Below the pieces are notes generated by a model, which searched no databases, was not told the origin of the DNA, and worked only from the letters and a program-made list of their open reading frames with translations. The position numbers were made by a program, and so were the translations under genes. This document shows positions 34,674 through 44,813 of a stretch of DNA of 64,000 nt, piece by piece. Numbering within the stretch: the stretch's first letter is position 1; each line of letters starts with the position of its first letter. Source of the DNA: Blastococcus sp. TML/M2B (lineage in GTDB: Bacteria > Actinomycetota > Actinomycetes > Mycobacteriales > Geodermatophilaceae); contig NZ_JAENZZ010000001.1 of the NCBI RefSeq assembly GCF_016612865.1, forward strand, positions 806,001 through 870,000. Direction: 5' to 3'.

Positions 34674-35947
34674 CAACTCGACACCGAGCGACTGGCTTCA
34701 GTGTGAACTTGGAGAGCTTACTGAGATTATTCTCGGGGGGACGCCAAGTACGGAAGTCTCAGCCTTTTGGGGCGGAACTATTCCCTGGATGTCCTCAGGG
34801 GATGTCCACATGAAGATCATCGACGACGTGCCGGGACGCATCACCAAACTTGGACTCGAGTCGAGCAATGCTCGACTTGTCAGTCCGCCTACCGTCGCGG
34901 TCGCCCTCGCAGGTCAAGGGAAGACTCGGGGCACAGCTGCATTGGTGCAGGCTACGGTCAGCACTAATCAGTCGGTGGCGCTGCTCCGACCCATCGACGA
35001 GCGCCTCGATGCGAGGTTCCTGTATTTCAATCTTGATCATCGCTACGAGGAGTTGCGTAATCGCTCGATGGGTGGCGGCCGCGCTGGCCTTTCGGCCGGA
35101 GTGCTCACGAAGGTGCCGATTGCACTTCCCCCTCGCGATGCTCAGCGGCGAATTGCGGCGGTTCTGGATGCGCTCGATGCTGAGATCTCTTCCTTGCAGA
35201 GCATCATCGAGAAGCTGTCTGTCGTCAGGCTAGGCCTCCTCAGGGACCTGATGACGCGCGGAGTTGCGTCCACGGGGCGACTGAGGCCGTCGCCCCACCA
35301 GGACGCGGCGATATATGTCGACGGCGTCTACGGCTTACGGCCCAAGGCGTGGCGCGTTGGTTTGCTTGATCAATTCGCCAAGAGGGGTAGTGGTCACACA
35401 CCCAATAAGAATGTTCCATCATACTGGAACGGTGGCATCAAATGGGTCTCACTTGCCGACTCCTCCAAGCTGGACCGATTTCTTATAGAAGACACGCGAC
35501 AAACAGATAAGTCACACGGGAATTGCGAACTCATCGGCAGTGCTACACCCAGTTGGAACTGTTATCCTGAGCCGAGATGCCGGAGTGGGGAAGAGTGCGA
35601 TCCTTGCCGAAGGCATGGCCGTTAGTCAGCACTTCGTGGCTTGGCAGGCGGGGCGCGAACTGAACAACGTCTACCTGTACTACTGGCTACAGTTTATGAA
35701 GAGGGCATTTGAAGGGATTGCCCTTGGTAGTACGATTCAGACAATCGGTCTGCCGTATTTCCGCAAGCTGCACATCACCGTCCCGCCGCTTGAGGAGCAG
35801 GAGGAAATAGCTCACCGCATGCGTCTGGTCGATGTCGATCTAGATCGCACGCGCGATGAGTTGGCCGCGCTCAAATTGCTCAAGCAGGGGTTGGCTGCAG
35901 ACCTGTTATCCGGACGTGTTCGGGTGCCAGTCGGGGTGACCTCATGA
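34666..35947 (+). pseudogene. hsdS: Type I specificity subunit HsdS, frameshifted in second TRD
   Basis: Two target-recognition domains are visible. TRD1 starts DWLQCELGELTEIILGGTPST and ends in the conserved coiled-coil spacer (LPPRDAQRRIAAVLDALDAEI). TRD2 starts GSGHTPNKNVPSYWNGGIKW. Near 35506 the first frame goes wrong (TDKSHGNCEL); the next frame reads ISHTGIANSSAVLHPVGTVI, the normal family continuation, through LPPLEEQEEIAHRM to the end. Dropping the G at 35506 rebuilds about 427 codons. As read, the complex would lack half of its second recognition domain, so DNA specificity would change or be lost. ATG 34666 overlaps hsdM, and the stop overlaps hsdR (ATGA). Confidence 0.88.
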
Positions 35948-38900
35948 GCCTGGGCTCCGAGTACACGGAAGTCGAGAAGCCCCTGCTGGACCAACTGGCA
36001 GGTCTCGGCTGGGAGGTCATCGAGGGCTCCAAGTCAGATCCGTCGGTGACCGGGCGCGACTCCTTCCGTGGCTCACTGCTGGAGGAGCGGCTGCGCGCAG
36101 CCCTGCGCAAGATCAACGCAGGCCCTGGCGGCTCTCCATGGCTCGACGACTCGCGGCTCTCCGAGGCCGTCTCGTCCCTGACACGGTCTGAAGTAGGCAA
36201 GCTCATCGAGCTCAACGAGCGGATGACTGAACGCCTTCTTGAGGGCGTGTCTGTGGCAGGGCTTCCCGACTGGGACCAGGGGCGAACGCAGCGGATCAGG
36301 TTCATCGACTTCGAAGAGCCGGCCAACAACGACTTTCTGGCCATCAACCAGTTCCGGGTGGACGAGCCCGGCGGCCAGGCCAAGAAGTTCGTCGTCCCTG
36401 ACGTGGTGCTCTTCGTCAACGGCATCCCGCTGGTCGTGATCGAGTGCAAGAGCCCCTACGTCACTGACCCGATGGCCGAGGGAATCAACCAGCTCCGCCG
36501 CTACGCCAACCAGCGCGATTTGGGCGCGCCGGAGGGCAACGAGCAACTCTTCTGGACCAACCAGTTCGTCGTTTCCACGTACGGGGACAGGGCGCGGGTC
36601 GGCACCTTCACGGCAGGGGCCGAGCACTATTTGGAGTGGCGAGACAGCGCCCCCATGTCGCGTGACGATCTCGCCCAGTCGCTTGGCAAGCCCGTGTCGC
36701 AGTTGTCGGGTCAGGAGCTGCTGGTCGCCGGCATGCTGAGCCCAGCGAACTTGCTGGACATCGTTCGGCACTTCACGCTGTTCACGGAGGCCGGCGGCAA
36801 GCGCGTCAAGATCGTGGCGCGGTACCAGCAGTACCGCGCGGTCGGCCGGGCGCTGCCGCGACTGCGCACGGGCAAGACCCGGCAACAGGACGGCGAGAGC
36901 GACCGCCGCGGCGGCCTGATCTGGCACACCCAGGGCTCCGGGAAATCGCTCACCATGGTCTTTCTCGTCCGGGCGATGCGCTCGGATCCAGTGCTGCGGG
37001 CCTTCAAGGTCGTGGTCGTCACCGACCGCACCGACCTGGAAAAGCAGCTCGCCGAAACCGCGAAGCTCTCGGGCGAAGGCGTCGAGCGCGCCCGGAAAGC
37101 AAGCAAGCTCCGCAAGGTGCTGGCCGACAAGGGGCCGGCCCTAGTGTTCGCGATGATCCAGAAGTACCGCGACACCGACGTCCGGCAGGCCGATGGCACG
37201 GACGTCCAGCTCGCCGACGACGAGTCGCAGGAGTCTTTCGGTGTCCTGAACACCGACGAGACCATCGTGATCCTGGTCGACGAGGCGCACCGTTCCCAGA
37301 CCTCGACCCTGCACGCCAACCTCATGGCCGCGCTGCCCAACGCCGCCAAGATCGGCTTCACCGGTACGCCGATCATGCGCGAGGGCAAGAAGCGCACCAC
37401 AGCGATCTTCGGCGAGTTCATCGACAAGTACACGATCCGTCAGGCCGAGAGCGACGGCGCCGTCGTCCCGATCTTCTACGAAGGCCGCACGGCGAAGGGA
37501 GCCGTGGCCGGCGGCAGCGACCTCGATGAACTGTTCGAGGACATGTTCGACGAGCACACACCTGACGAGCTGGAGAAGCTCAAGGCCCGGTACGCCACGA
37601 CGGGCGCGGTCCTGGAAGCGCGGAAGCTGATCGCCGCCAAGGCCCGATCCATGCTGTGGCACTACGTCTCCACCGTCCTGCCAGGCGGCTTCAAGGCCCA
37701 GCTCGCGGCGACCAGCCGCCTGGCGACCGTGCGGTACCGCACCGCACTGCTCGCGGCCCGTGACGACCTCGTCGGTCAGATCAGCGCGCTACCCGACCAT
37801 CTCGTGGCCGGAGCATCCGACGGCAGCGTGGATATCGACGCGCTCGACCGCCGCACGCAGGTGCTGGTGCGGGCGCTGCCTTATCTCCCGCTCATCCGCG
37901 ACCTCGACTTCATCCCGGTGATCTCCGGCAGCCACAACGACGACCCGACGTGGGCGCAGTGGACGGACAAGGCACGCCAGGACGCCGTCATCGCCGACTT
38001 CAAGAACCCGCTCGGGCCGGCGGGGGAGCAGACCAGTCCCATTGCCTTCCTGATCGTGCGGACCATGCTGCTGACCGGGTTCGACGCCCCGGTCGAGCAG
38101 GCGCTCTATCTCGACCGCTTCATCCAGGACGCCGAACTGCTGCAAGCCATCGCCCGCGTCAATCGGACTGCTCCCGGCAAGCAGGCCGGGCTCCTCGTCG
38201 ACTACTTCGGGGTCGGTGCCCACCTGCAGCGGGCCCTGCAGGCGTACGCGCCGGAAGACGCCGAAGACGCGGTCGGCGCGTTGGCGTCCATCAAGGACGA
38301 AGTGCCGAAGCTGCGGGACCGGCACCACCGCGTGGTCGCCGTCTTCGCCCAGGCAGGCATCGAGACCTTCGATGCGGACGAGGACATCGAAGCGTGCGTC
38401 GCGGTGCTCGCCGATGAGGCGCTGCGTGCCCGCTTTGGTGTGCTGCTCAAGCAGTTCCTCAGCACCCTCGACACCGTCCTCCCGCGGCCGGAGGCGCTGC
38501 CCTTCGTGCTTGACGCCAAGCGGTTCGGGGTCATCCAGAAGGTGGCGCGCCGCCGCTACCGCGACGATGGGCTCGGCGACTTCGACCCATCCCTCTACGG
38601 CGAGAAGGTGCGCGCGCTCATCGATGAGCACGTCACCGCCCTGGGCATCGCCACCAAGATTCCTCCGGTGTCGGTGACCGATCCGGACTTCCTCGCCAAG
38701 GTCAAGGGCCTCACGTCAGCCAAGGCCAAGGCGTCGGAGATGGAACACGCGCTGCGGTTCCACATCAGGAAGAACTTTGACGAGGACCCGGCCCGTTACA
38801 CGAAGCTCTCCGAGCGGCTTGACGAGATCCTCAAGGGGCTCACGGGCAAGTGGGATGAGCTCACGCTCGCACTGGAAGAGCTGCTCAAAGACGCCACTGA

Positions 38901-39249
38901 CGAGGTCGATAAGGAGGCCGTCCACCACGATCCGCTGGTGGCTCGCTTCTACGGCCTGCTGGAGACCGAGCTCGCGACCAGCGCCGACTTGCCCGCCGAA
39001 GTCCGAGTCGACCTTGTCTACCTCTCTGAGCGGATCGTGGTCGAGGTCGTCGACCACGCTGGCATCGTGCGCTTCTGGCACAACCCGCATGCGCAAGACG
39101 ACCTGCGCAAGGAACTCATCCACGCCCTCGACGACCGCGATCTGTTCCCGTTCGAGGGACAGGCCGCGATCGCGGACCGCCTGATGGAGCTGGCCAAGGC
39201 CAATCAGGCATTGATCGCCGAGCGCGTCGGCGGCGGGAGGGCATCATGA
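35944..39249 (+). CDS. hsdR: Type I restriction endonuclease subunit HsdR
   Basis: The product (1101 aa) is the DNA-translocating, cutting subunit. The N-terminal PD-(D/E)xK nuclease shows Asp153 (VPDVVLFVNG) and Glu167-x-Lys169 (VIECKSP). Two RecA-like helicase domains follow, with Walker A QGSGKS at 330-335, DEAH at 446-449 and the downstream motif IGFTGTPI. A helical C-terminal part contacts HsdM/HsdS. All motifs needed for ATP-driven translocation and cutting are intact. It overlaps both neighbours by 4 bp within one operon. Confidence 0.96.
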   Translation: MSLGSEYTEVEKPLLDQLAGLGWEVIEGSKSDPSVTGRDSFRGSLLEERLRAALRKINAGPGGSPWLDDSRLSEAVSSLTRSEVGKLIELNERMTERLLEGVSVAGLPDWDQGRTQRIRFIDFEEPANNDFLAINQFRVDEPGGQAKKFVVPDVVLFVNGIPLVVIECKSPYVTDPMAEGINQLRRYANQRDLGAPEGNEQLFWTNQFVVSTYGDRARVGTFTAGAEHYLEWRDSAPMSRDDLAQSLGKPVSQLSGQELLVAGMLSPANLLDIVRHFTLFTEAGGKRVKIVARYQQYRAVGRALPRLRTGKTRQQDGESDRRGGLIWHTQGSGKSLTMVFLVRAMRSDPVLRAFKVVVVTDRTDLEKQLAETAKLSGEGVERARKASKLRKVLADKGPALVFAMIQKYRDTDVRQADGTDVQLADDESQESFGVLNTDETIVILVDEAHRSQTSTLHANLMAALPNAAKIGFTGTPIMREGKKRTTAIFGEFIDKYTIRQAESDGAVVPIFYEGRTAKGAVAGGSDLDELFEDMFDEHTPDELEKLKARYATTGAVLEARKLIAAKARSMLWHYVSTVLPGGFKAQLAATSRLATVRYRTALLAARDDLVGQISALPDHLVAGASDGSVDIDALDRRTQVLVRALPYLPLIRDLDFIPVISGSHNDDPTWAQWTDKARQDAVIADFKNPLGPAGEQTSPIAFLIVRTMLLTGFDAPVEQALYLDRFIQDAELLQAIARVNRTAPGKQAGLLVDYFGVGAHLQRALQAYAPEDAEDAVGALASIKDEVPKLRDRHHRVVAVFAQAGIETFDADEDIEACVAVLADEALRARFGVLLKQFLSTLDTVLPRPEALPFVLDAKRFGVIQKVARRRYRDDGLGDFDPSLYGEKVRALIDEHVTALGIATKIPPVSVTDPDFLAKVKGLTSAKAKASEMEHALRFHIRKNFDEDPARYTKLSERLDEILKGLTGKWDELTLALEELLKDATDEVDKEAVHHDPLVARFYGLLETELATSADLPAEVRVDLVYLSERIVVEVVDHAGIVRFWHNPHAQDDLRKELIHALDDRDLFPFEGQAAIADRLMELAKANQALIAERVGGGRAS

Positions 39250-39953
39250 ACGCGCTAGTCCTTCACCTCGATGGCATCCCGGTCCCGGTCGAGACCGCCG
39301 GGAGCAGCCGCAAGGCTCGGCTCACGGTCGAGGCAGACGGCTCGCTCAGCTTGCGAGCCCCCAGCGACGTGGCTCCCGACGAGCTCGAGCGGTTCCTGGT
39401 CTCCAAGCGGGCCTGGATTTACCGCAAGCTTTCGGAGAAGGAGGCCCTCCAACACGAGCCAATCACCAAGGAGATGGTGGACGGAGAGGGCTTCTCCTAC
39501 TTGGGCCGCAGCCACCGCCTGCAGCTCTCCGACGACGCGACGACTGTGCGGCTGGAGCGCGGGGGCCTGGTGCTTCCGCGGACGAAAGCCGACGCGGGCG
39601 CTGAGCCGATCATCGAGTGGTACCGCCGGCGAGGGGAGGCCTGGCTCAAGCCACGCACCCGGTCGTGGGCCGAACGGCTCCGGGTCGAGCCGGAGGGTAT
39701 CTCGGTGGCCGATCTCGGACGCAAGTGGGGGAGCGCCTCCGCTCACGGACGTGTGCGGCTGCATTGGGCGACCTTCCAGCTCCCACCGGCTCTGGTGGAC
39801 TACGTCCTCGTCCACGAGCTGGCCCACCTCCGAGAACCGCACCACGGACCGGCCTTCTGGCAGGTCCTCGCGCGGGCCATGCCGGACTACGACGGGAAGA
39901 AGGAAGAGCTAGCACAGCGCGGGGCACGCTTGTGGTTTGGAGAAACGCGATGA
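39246..39953 (+). CDS. YgjP/SprT-like M48-type metallopeptidase
   Basis: The product (235 aa) has the DUF45/YgjP layout: a beta-rich N-terminal half and a zinc protease half with HELAH at 190-194 (YVLVHELAHLREPHHGPAFW) and a third ligand in the following helix. The KWGSASAHGRVRLHWAT strand before it is typical. Proteins of this family are regularly encoded at the end of type I restriction operons; their job there is not established. It overlaps hsdR and the PHP-ATPase gene by 4 bp each, so it is made together with them. Confidence 0.93.
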   Translation: MNALVLHLDGIPVPVETAGSSRKARLTVEADGSLSLRAPSDVAPDELERFLVSKRAWIYRKLSEKEALQHEPITKEMVDGEGFSYLGRSHRLQLSDDATTVRLERGGLVLPRTKADAGAEPIIEWYRRRGEAWLKPRTRSWAERLRVEPEGISVADLGRKWGSASAHGRVRLHWATFQLPPALVDYVLVHELAHLREPHHGPAFWQVLARAMPDYDGKKEELAQRGARLWFGETR

Positions 39954-42574
39954 CCACAAGTCACAGCGCCGGCGCCCGGTGGATACGGGCCGCGTTGCAA
40001 GTGAATCCCTACGCCTACAACGGACGCGGGGCGCCGGCCAGCGCCTTCAGAAGTGAGAACGAGTACAACGACGCACTACTCGACCGATGCACTGCCGAAG
40101 GCATAGAACTCATCGCCATAACCGATCACTGGTGCGTCGATACTGCGCGATCACTGATCGATGCCGCGACAGCCCGCGACATAGTTGCGCTCCCGGGATT
40201 TGAAGCAAACTCAGCGGAAGGCGTCCACCTCCTGGTCATCTTTGAGGCGGGCACCGACTTCGCGGATATCAACGCTGCAATCGGGGTCTGCGGCGGCACG
40301 CCTGGTTGCGCTAACGGCACGGCAGGGGAGCCCTTCGCGGACATCCTGCGGAAGATGGGCGAGAGGGGTGCCCTGGTCATCCCGGCGCACGTCAATGTCG
40401 CGAACGCCGGCATGCTGACCGGCCGCTCGGGACCTCCGCTCGTCAACATGGTGACCCACCCCGATCTGCACGCCATCGCGGTCTCGCCGGACTCGTCAGC
40501 TGCGACCGACCAGGAAGCTGTCTGTGCCGGGCGCAAGCCCTACGACCGGGTGCACCCGCTCTCCGTCGTCTTCGCCGATGACGTCACGCACCCGAACGCC
40601 CTCGGCTCCAGAGGCGCGGCGACCTGGTTCAAGGTCAGTTCAACGCGCCTAGAGAACCTCAAGCTCGCGGTGCGGACACCCTCCACACGGATTGCGGTTG
40701 AAGATCCGCGATCTACTCCACGCCCCTTGGTCCGTCAGATTTCCTGGGTCGGCGGGTTCCTCGACGGCGTCACAGTCCCGCTGTCTCCCGACTTGACCGC
40801 ATTGATCGGCGGACGAGGGACGGGCAAGTCCACAGTAATCGAGAGCCTGCGCTATGTGCTGGGCGTGGATGCTCTGGGCGAGCAAGCCAAGCGTGACCAC
40901 ACGGCAATCGTGTCGGGCGTCTTGCGTTCCGGGACGACCGTAAGGCTCGAAGTCGAGACGACCTCGCCGGTCCCGCGGCGGTACACGATTGAGCGTTCCG
41001 TGCCGAACCTTCCAGTGGTTCGTGACGCCGCCGGATCGCACACGAATCTTCGCCCGGTCGACGTTATCGGCACAGTGGAAATATTCGGACAACACGAGTT
41101 GGCCGAGCTTGCGCACGACAAGGCGAGCGTCGCCCGCATGTTGGAGCGGTTCTCGGGCGCTACCGGTCCAGACGCAGAGCACGATCGGATCGTGGGTCAA
41201 CTCCGAGCGAACCGCGAAAAACTGCAGCGGGCAGAGATGGCTCGGGATGACTTGGAAGAAGAGCTCGCGGATATCCCGAGACTGGAAGAACATGTAGCGC
41301 ACTACACCGCCACGGACTTGCCCACTCGACTCTCGGAACTGCAGAGACTCGAGCGCGACTCGGGAGTATTCAGGGAGGCGACCGAGCGCGTCGCCAATGT
41401 GCGTACAGTCCTCCAGTCGCTCACGGACCAGCAGGTGGTGGATTCGCTAACGGCGCCCATCGACGCGATCGACGAGTCCCCGCAGAAGACAGTCTTGGAA
41501 AGGGTGACGGCCGCAACCCAGTCGCTGAGCGAGAAGCTCACTGAACTGCAGGCGTCGGCCGACGTGGCTGTGCAGGCGGCGGTTCAGGCGATCGAAACTG
41601 CCGAAGCGGAGTGGAAGCTTTCGACAGAATCTCAGCGGGCCGGCCATGCGGAGGTCCTCCGCAAGCTAGTTGAGGATGGCCACGATCCCGACAAGTACCT
41701 GGCCACAACAAAGGCGCTGGACACTCTCGAAGCCAAGGCGCAGCGGCGCGAGGGCATCGCCAGGACGCTCTCCGAGCTGTCGCGGCAGCGCGGCGAACTT
41801 CTAGAGGAGCTGGCTACCAACGAGACCAAGCGGTTAGACGACCTCCACGAGGCCATCAGGTCGGCGAACGCCGCCACGAAGGGGGTCGTGATAGTACGGC
41901 CGGTAGCGGCACCTGACCGTAAGCACATCAAGGCCGTGGTCGAGCGAGGAGTCAAGGGAGCTCGCACCCAGATAATGGCGGCGATTGACTCGGAGAATTT
42001 CTCACCGCGAGCCTTTGTGGCAGCGGCCCGGGTCAGCGGAGAGGAGCTTGACCAGAAGTTTAACGTCAAGGGCGCACAGGCGGCCAACCTCCTGGCTGCT
42101 GGGGAACCCTTGCTCCGGGAGCTCGAAGAACTGAGTGTCGGACAGGCGGTCGACGTCCGGCTCGACATAGCAGCAGGCTCGGGGCTACGCGAGTATCGAA
42201 GTCTTGACGATCTGTCGAAGGGTCAGCGCGCAACCGCGCTGCTGCTTCTGCTGCTAGGAGCATCGACTGCCCCCCTCGTAATCGACCAGCCGGAAGATGA
42301 CCTGGACAACCGGTTTGTGTACGACGGGATTGTGCAGAAGCTGCGGGAGCTGAAGGGAGCGCGGCAGATCATCGCCAGCACCCACAACGCCAACGTGCCG
42401 GTGCTTGGTGATGCCGAACTTATCGTGGCGCTGGAGGGGGACGGTCAACACGGGTGGCCCGCGGAGCAGGGTGTTGGCTCACTGGATGACGCCAAAATTC
42501 GTTCGCTCGCCGAGAACCTTCTTGAGGGAGGACCGACTGCCTTCAACGCACGCCAGCATCTCTACGGGTTCTGA
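39950..42574 (+). CDS. PHP-domain and SMC-like AAA ATPase protein (TrlF-like)
   Basis: The product (874 aa) joins an N-terminal PHP-type phosphoesterase domain (about 1-250) to an SMC/RecN-like ATPase. ITDHW at 57-61, VIPAHVN and DDVTHPN match PHP motifs II-IV, but the first motif, normally D-x-H-x-H, is ALQVN here. The ATPase has Walker A GGRGTGKST at 287-295, a long coiled-coil middle (about 400-640) and Walker B LVIDQPEDDLDN with a signature motif LSKGQRA. The order resembles TrlF-type PHP-ATPases. The 4-bp overlap with the metallopeptidase gene puts it in the type I operon, suggesting an accessory defence role. Confidence 0.85.
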   Translation: MTTSHSAGARWIRAALQVNPYAYNGRGAPASAFRSENEYNDALLDRCTAEGIELIAITDHWCVDTARSLIDAATARDIVALPGFEANSAEGVHLLVIFEAGTDFADINAAIGVCGGTPGCANGTAGEPFADILRKMGERGALVIPAHVNVANAGMLTGRSGPPLVNMVTHPDLHAIAVSPDSSAATDQEAVCAGRKPYDRVHPLSVVFADDVTHPNALGSRGAATWFKVSSTRLENLKLAVRTPSTRIAVEDPRSTPRPLVRQISWVGGFLDGVTVPLSPDLTALIGGRGTGKSTVIESLRYVLGVDALGEQAKRDHTAIVSGVLRSGTTVRLEVETTSPVPRRYTIERSVPNLPVVRDAAGSHTNLRPVDVIGTVEIFGQHELAELAHDKASVARMLERFSGATGPDAEHDRIVGQLRANREKLQRAEMARDDLEEELADIPRLEEHVAHYTATDLPTRLSELQRLERDSGVFREATERVANVRTVLQSLTDQQVVDSLTAPIDAIDESPQKTVLERVTAATQSLSEKLTELQASADVAVQAAVQAIETAEAEWKLSTESQRAGHAEVLRKLVEDGHDPDKYLATTKALDTLEAKAQRREGIARTLSELSRQRGELLEELATNETKRLDDLHEAIRSANAATKGVVIVRPVAAPDRKHIKAVVERGVKGARTQIMAAIDSENFSPRAFVAAARVSGEELDQKFNVKGAQAANLLAAGEPLLRELEELSVGQAVDVRLDIAAGSGLREYRSLDDLSKGQRATALLLLLLGASTAPLVIDQPEDDLDNRFVYDGIVQKLRELKGARQIIASTHNANVPVLGDAELIVALEGDGQHGWPAEQGVGSLDDAKIRSLAENLLEGGPTAFNARQHLYGF

Positions 42575-42707
42575 GCCTGCTCAGTCACAACTCTGCGGTG
42601 ACAGATCTGCCGACCGCTGAGAGCGTGCCTTACCCGTGCCTTAAGCCCCGCCTAAGTTCGTAGAGGTAGAGCTACAAATCGCGCGTAGTAGTCTGGAGAA
42701 CCGTCGT

Positions 42708-44813
42708 ATGAAAGCAACTGAAGCCTCCCTCCTGCAGTTCCTCAAGAAGTCACCGCAGTTTGTTATCCCGATCTACCAGCGGACGTACAGCTGGCGGCGC
42801 GACGAGTGCTTGCAGCTGTGGGCGGACATTCTGCGGGCCGGGCGGGAGGACAGCGTCAACGCCCACTTCGTCGGATCGGTGGTTTACGTCGAGCAGGGGC
42901 TGTACCAGGTGTCCAGCCAGTCGCCGCTACTCGTCATCGACGGGCAGCAGCGCCTAACGACCGTGACGCTGCTGCTCGAGGCGCTGGCGCGGCACCTCGG
43001 CGACGACGAGCCGGTGGAGGGCTTCTCGGCCCGGAAGCTGCGCAGCTACTACCTGCTCAACCCGCTCGAGGACGGCGACAAGGCCTTCAAGTTGCTGCTG
43101 ACGCAGACCGACCGGGACAGCCTGACGGCGCTCGTCCAGCAGCGGCCGCTGCCGGAGAGGGGCTCGCTGCGCATCGCGCAGAACTTCGAGCTGTTCGACG
43201 AGCAGGTCACGGCTCTCAAGGGCGACTTGGCGCCGCTCTGCCGCGGGCTGGCCAAGCTGGTCATCGTCGACGTCTCGCTCAATCGCGCTCAGGACAACCC
43301 GCAGCTCATCTTCGAGAGTATGAACTCGACCGGCCGCGAGCTCAGCCAGGCCGACCTGATTCGCAACTACGTGCTCATGGGGCTGGAGCCGCAGCACCAA
43401 ACCGAGCTGTATGAGCGGCACTGGCGCCCAATGGAGCTCGGCTTCGGCCAGGAGGGCTACGGCGCCCACTTCGACTCCTTCATGCGCCATTACCTGACGG
43501 TCAAGACCGGCGACATCCCGAACGTGCGAGCCGTCTACGACGCCTTCAAGGCCTACGCCCGGCCGGTCATCGACCAGGCCGGCGTCGATGCACTCGTGGC
43601 AGACGTCCACGCCTACGCCGGCTACTACTGCGCCATGGCCCTGAAGCGCGAGGACAACAGGGACCTCGCCGCAGCGTTCGCGGACTTGCGCGACCTCAAG
43701 GTCGACGTCGCCTACCCGCTGCTGCTCGAGCTGTACCGCGACTACGCCACCGACGTGTTGGCACGCGACGACTTCGTCAAGGCGCTGCGCCTCGTCGAGG
43801 CCTATGTCTTCCGGCGGGCAGTCTGCGCCATCCCGACCAACTCGCTAAACAAGACCTTCGCCACCTTCGGCCGGTCGCTCAAGAAGGACCGTTACCTGGA
43901 GAGCATTGAGGCCGCGTTCCTGCTGCTGCCGTCGTACCGGCGCTTCCCGGGCGACGAGGAGTTCCAGCGGGAGCTCGTCAGCCGCGACCTGTACAACCAG
44001 CCGCGCCGCTCCTACTGGCTGCGCCGGCTGGAGAACCACGGCCGTAAGGAACGTGTCATCGTTGACGAGTACACAATCGAGCACATCATGCCGCAGAACG
44101 ACAATCTGTCAGAGGCGTGGCGGCAGGCGCTCGGGCTGGACTGGGAGCGCATTCACGCCGCCAAACTGCACACCCTCGGCAACCTGACGCTCACTGGCTA
44201 CAACAGCGAGTACAGCGACCGACCCTTCGGCGAGAAGCGCGACATGGCGGGCGGCTTCAAGCACAGCCCGCTTCGTCTCAACGAGGGGCTCGGCGCTGTC
44301 GAGCGCTGGGACGAGGCCGCAATCGACGCCCGGGCCGCCCGCCTGGCAGAGCGGGCGACGACCGTCTGGGGTCAGCCGGCGCTGGAGGAAGGCGTGCTCG
44401 CCGCCTACCGTCCGAAGGCGGCCGCCGGGGAGTCCCGCTACAGCTTGGACGATCACCCGCAGCTGGCGCCTGGCCGGGCGATGCGACCGCTGTTCGAGCA
44501 GCTCCGCAGCGCCTTGCTGGGGCTGGATCCGAACGTCACCGAGGAAGTCCTCAAGCTGTACATCGCCTACAAGGCTGAGACCAACGTGGTCGACGTCGTG
44601 CCGCAGGCGTCCCGGCTGCGGCTGTCGCTCAACATGCCCTTCCCGGCGCTCAACGATCCGAAGGGCATCGCTAAGGACGTCACCAATCTTGGTCGCTGGG
44701 GCAATGGCGATGTCGAGGTCGGCCTCGCTCATGCCGACGACATCCCGTACGTCCTCGGCCTGGCGCGGCAGGCCCTGGAGCGCCAATTCGGTAGCGAGAC
44801 CGAGGCAGCCTGA
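42708..44813 (+). CDS. DUF262/DUF1524 (GmrSD-like) nuclease protein
   Basis: The product (701 aa) has an N-terminal DUF262 (ParB/sulfiredoxin-like) domain with IPIYQRTYSWRRDECLQLW and the DGQQR motif at 78-82. A helical middle follows, then a DUF1524 HNH-type domain with E458-H459-I-M-P-Q and LGNLTLTGYNSEYSDRPFGEKR, and a C-terminal DUF5655-like segment. Fused GmrS-GmrD proteins of this kind use nucleotide hydrolysis to find and cut modified phage DNA (type IV restriction). A 133-bp gap with a TACAAAT box separates it from the type I operon, so it likely has its own promoter. It overlaps the next gene by one base (TGATG). Confidence 0.93.
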   Translation: MKATEASLLQFLKKSPQFVIPIYQRTYSWRRDECLQLWADILRAGREDSVNAHFVGSVVYVEQGLYQVSSQSPLLVIDGQQRLTTVTLLLEALARHLGDDEPVEGFSARKLRSYYLLNPLEDGDKAFKLLLTQTDRDSLTALVQQRPLPERGSLRIAQNFELFDEQVTALKGDLAPLCRGLAKLVIVDVSLNRAQDNPQLIFESMNSTGRELSQADLIRNYVLMGLEPQHQTELYERHWRPMELGFGQEGYGAHFDSFMRHYLTVKTGDIPNVRAVYDAFKAYARPVIDQAGVDALVADVHAYAGYYCAMALKREDNRDLAAAFADLRDLKVDVAYPLLLELYRDYATDVLARDDFVKALRLVEAYVFRRAVCAIPTNSLNKTFATFGRSLKKDRYLESIEAAFLLLPSYRRFPGDEEFQRELVSRDLYNQPRRSYWLRRLENHGRKERVIVDEYTIEHIMPQNDNLSEAWRQALGLDWERIHAAKLHTLGNLTLTGYNSEYSDRPFGEKRDMAGGFKHSPLRLNEGLGAVERWDEAAIDARAARLAERATTVWGQPALEEGVLAAYRPKAAAGESRYSLDDHPQLAPGRAMRPLFEQLRSALLGLDPNVTEEVLKLYIAYKAETNVVDVVPQASRLRLSLNMPFPALNDPKGIAKDVTNLGRWGNGDVEVGLAHADDIPYVLGLARQALERQFGSETEAA

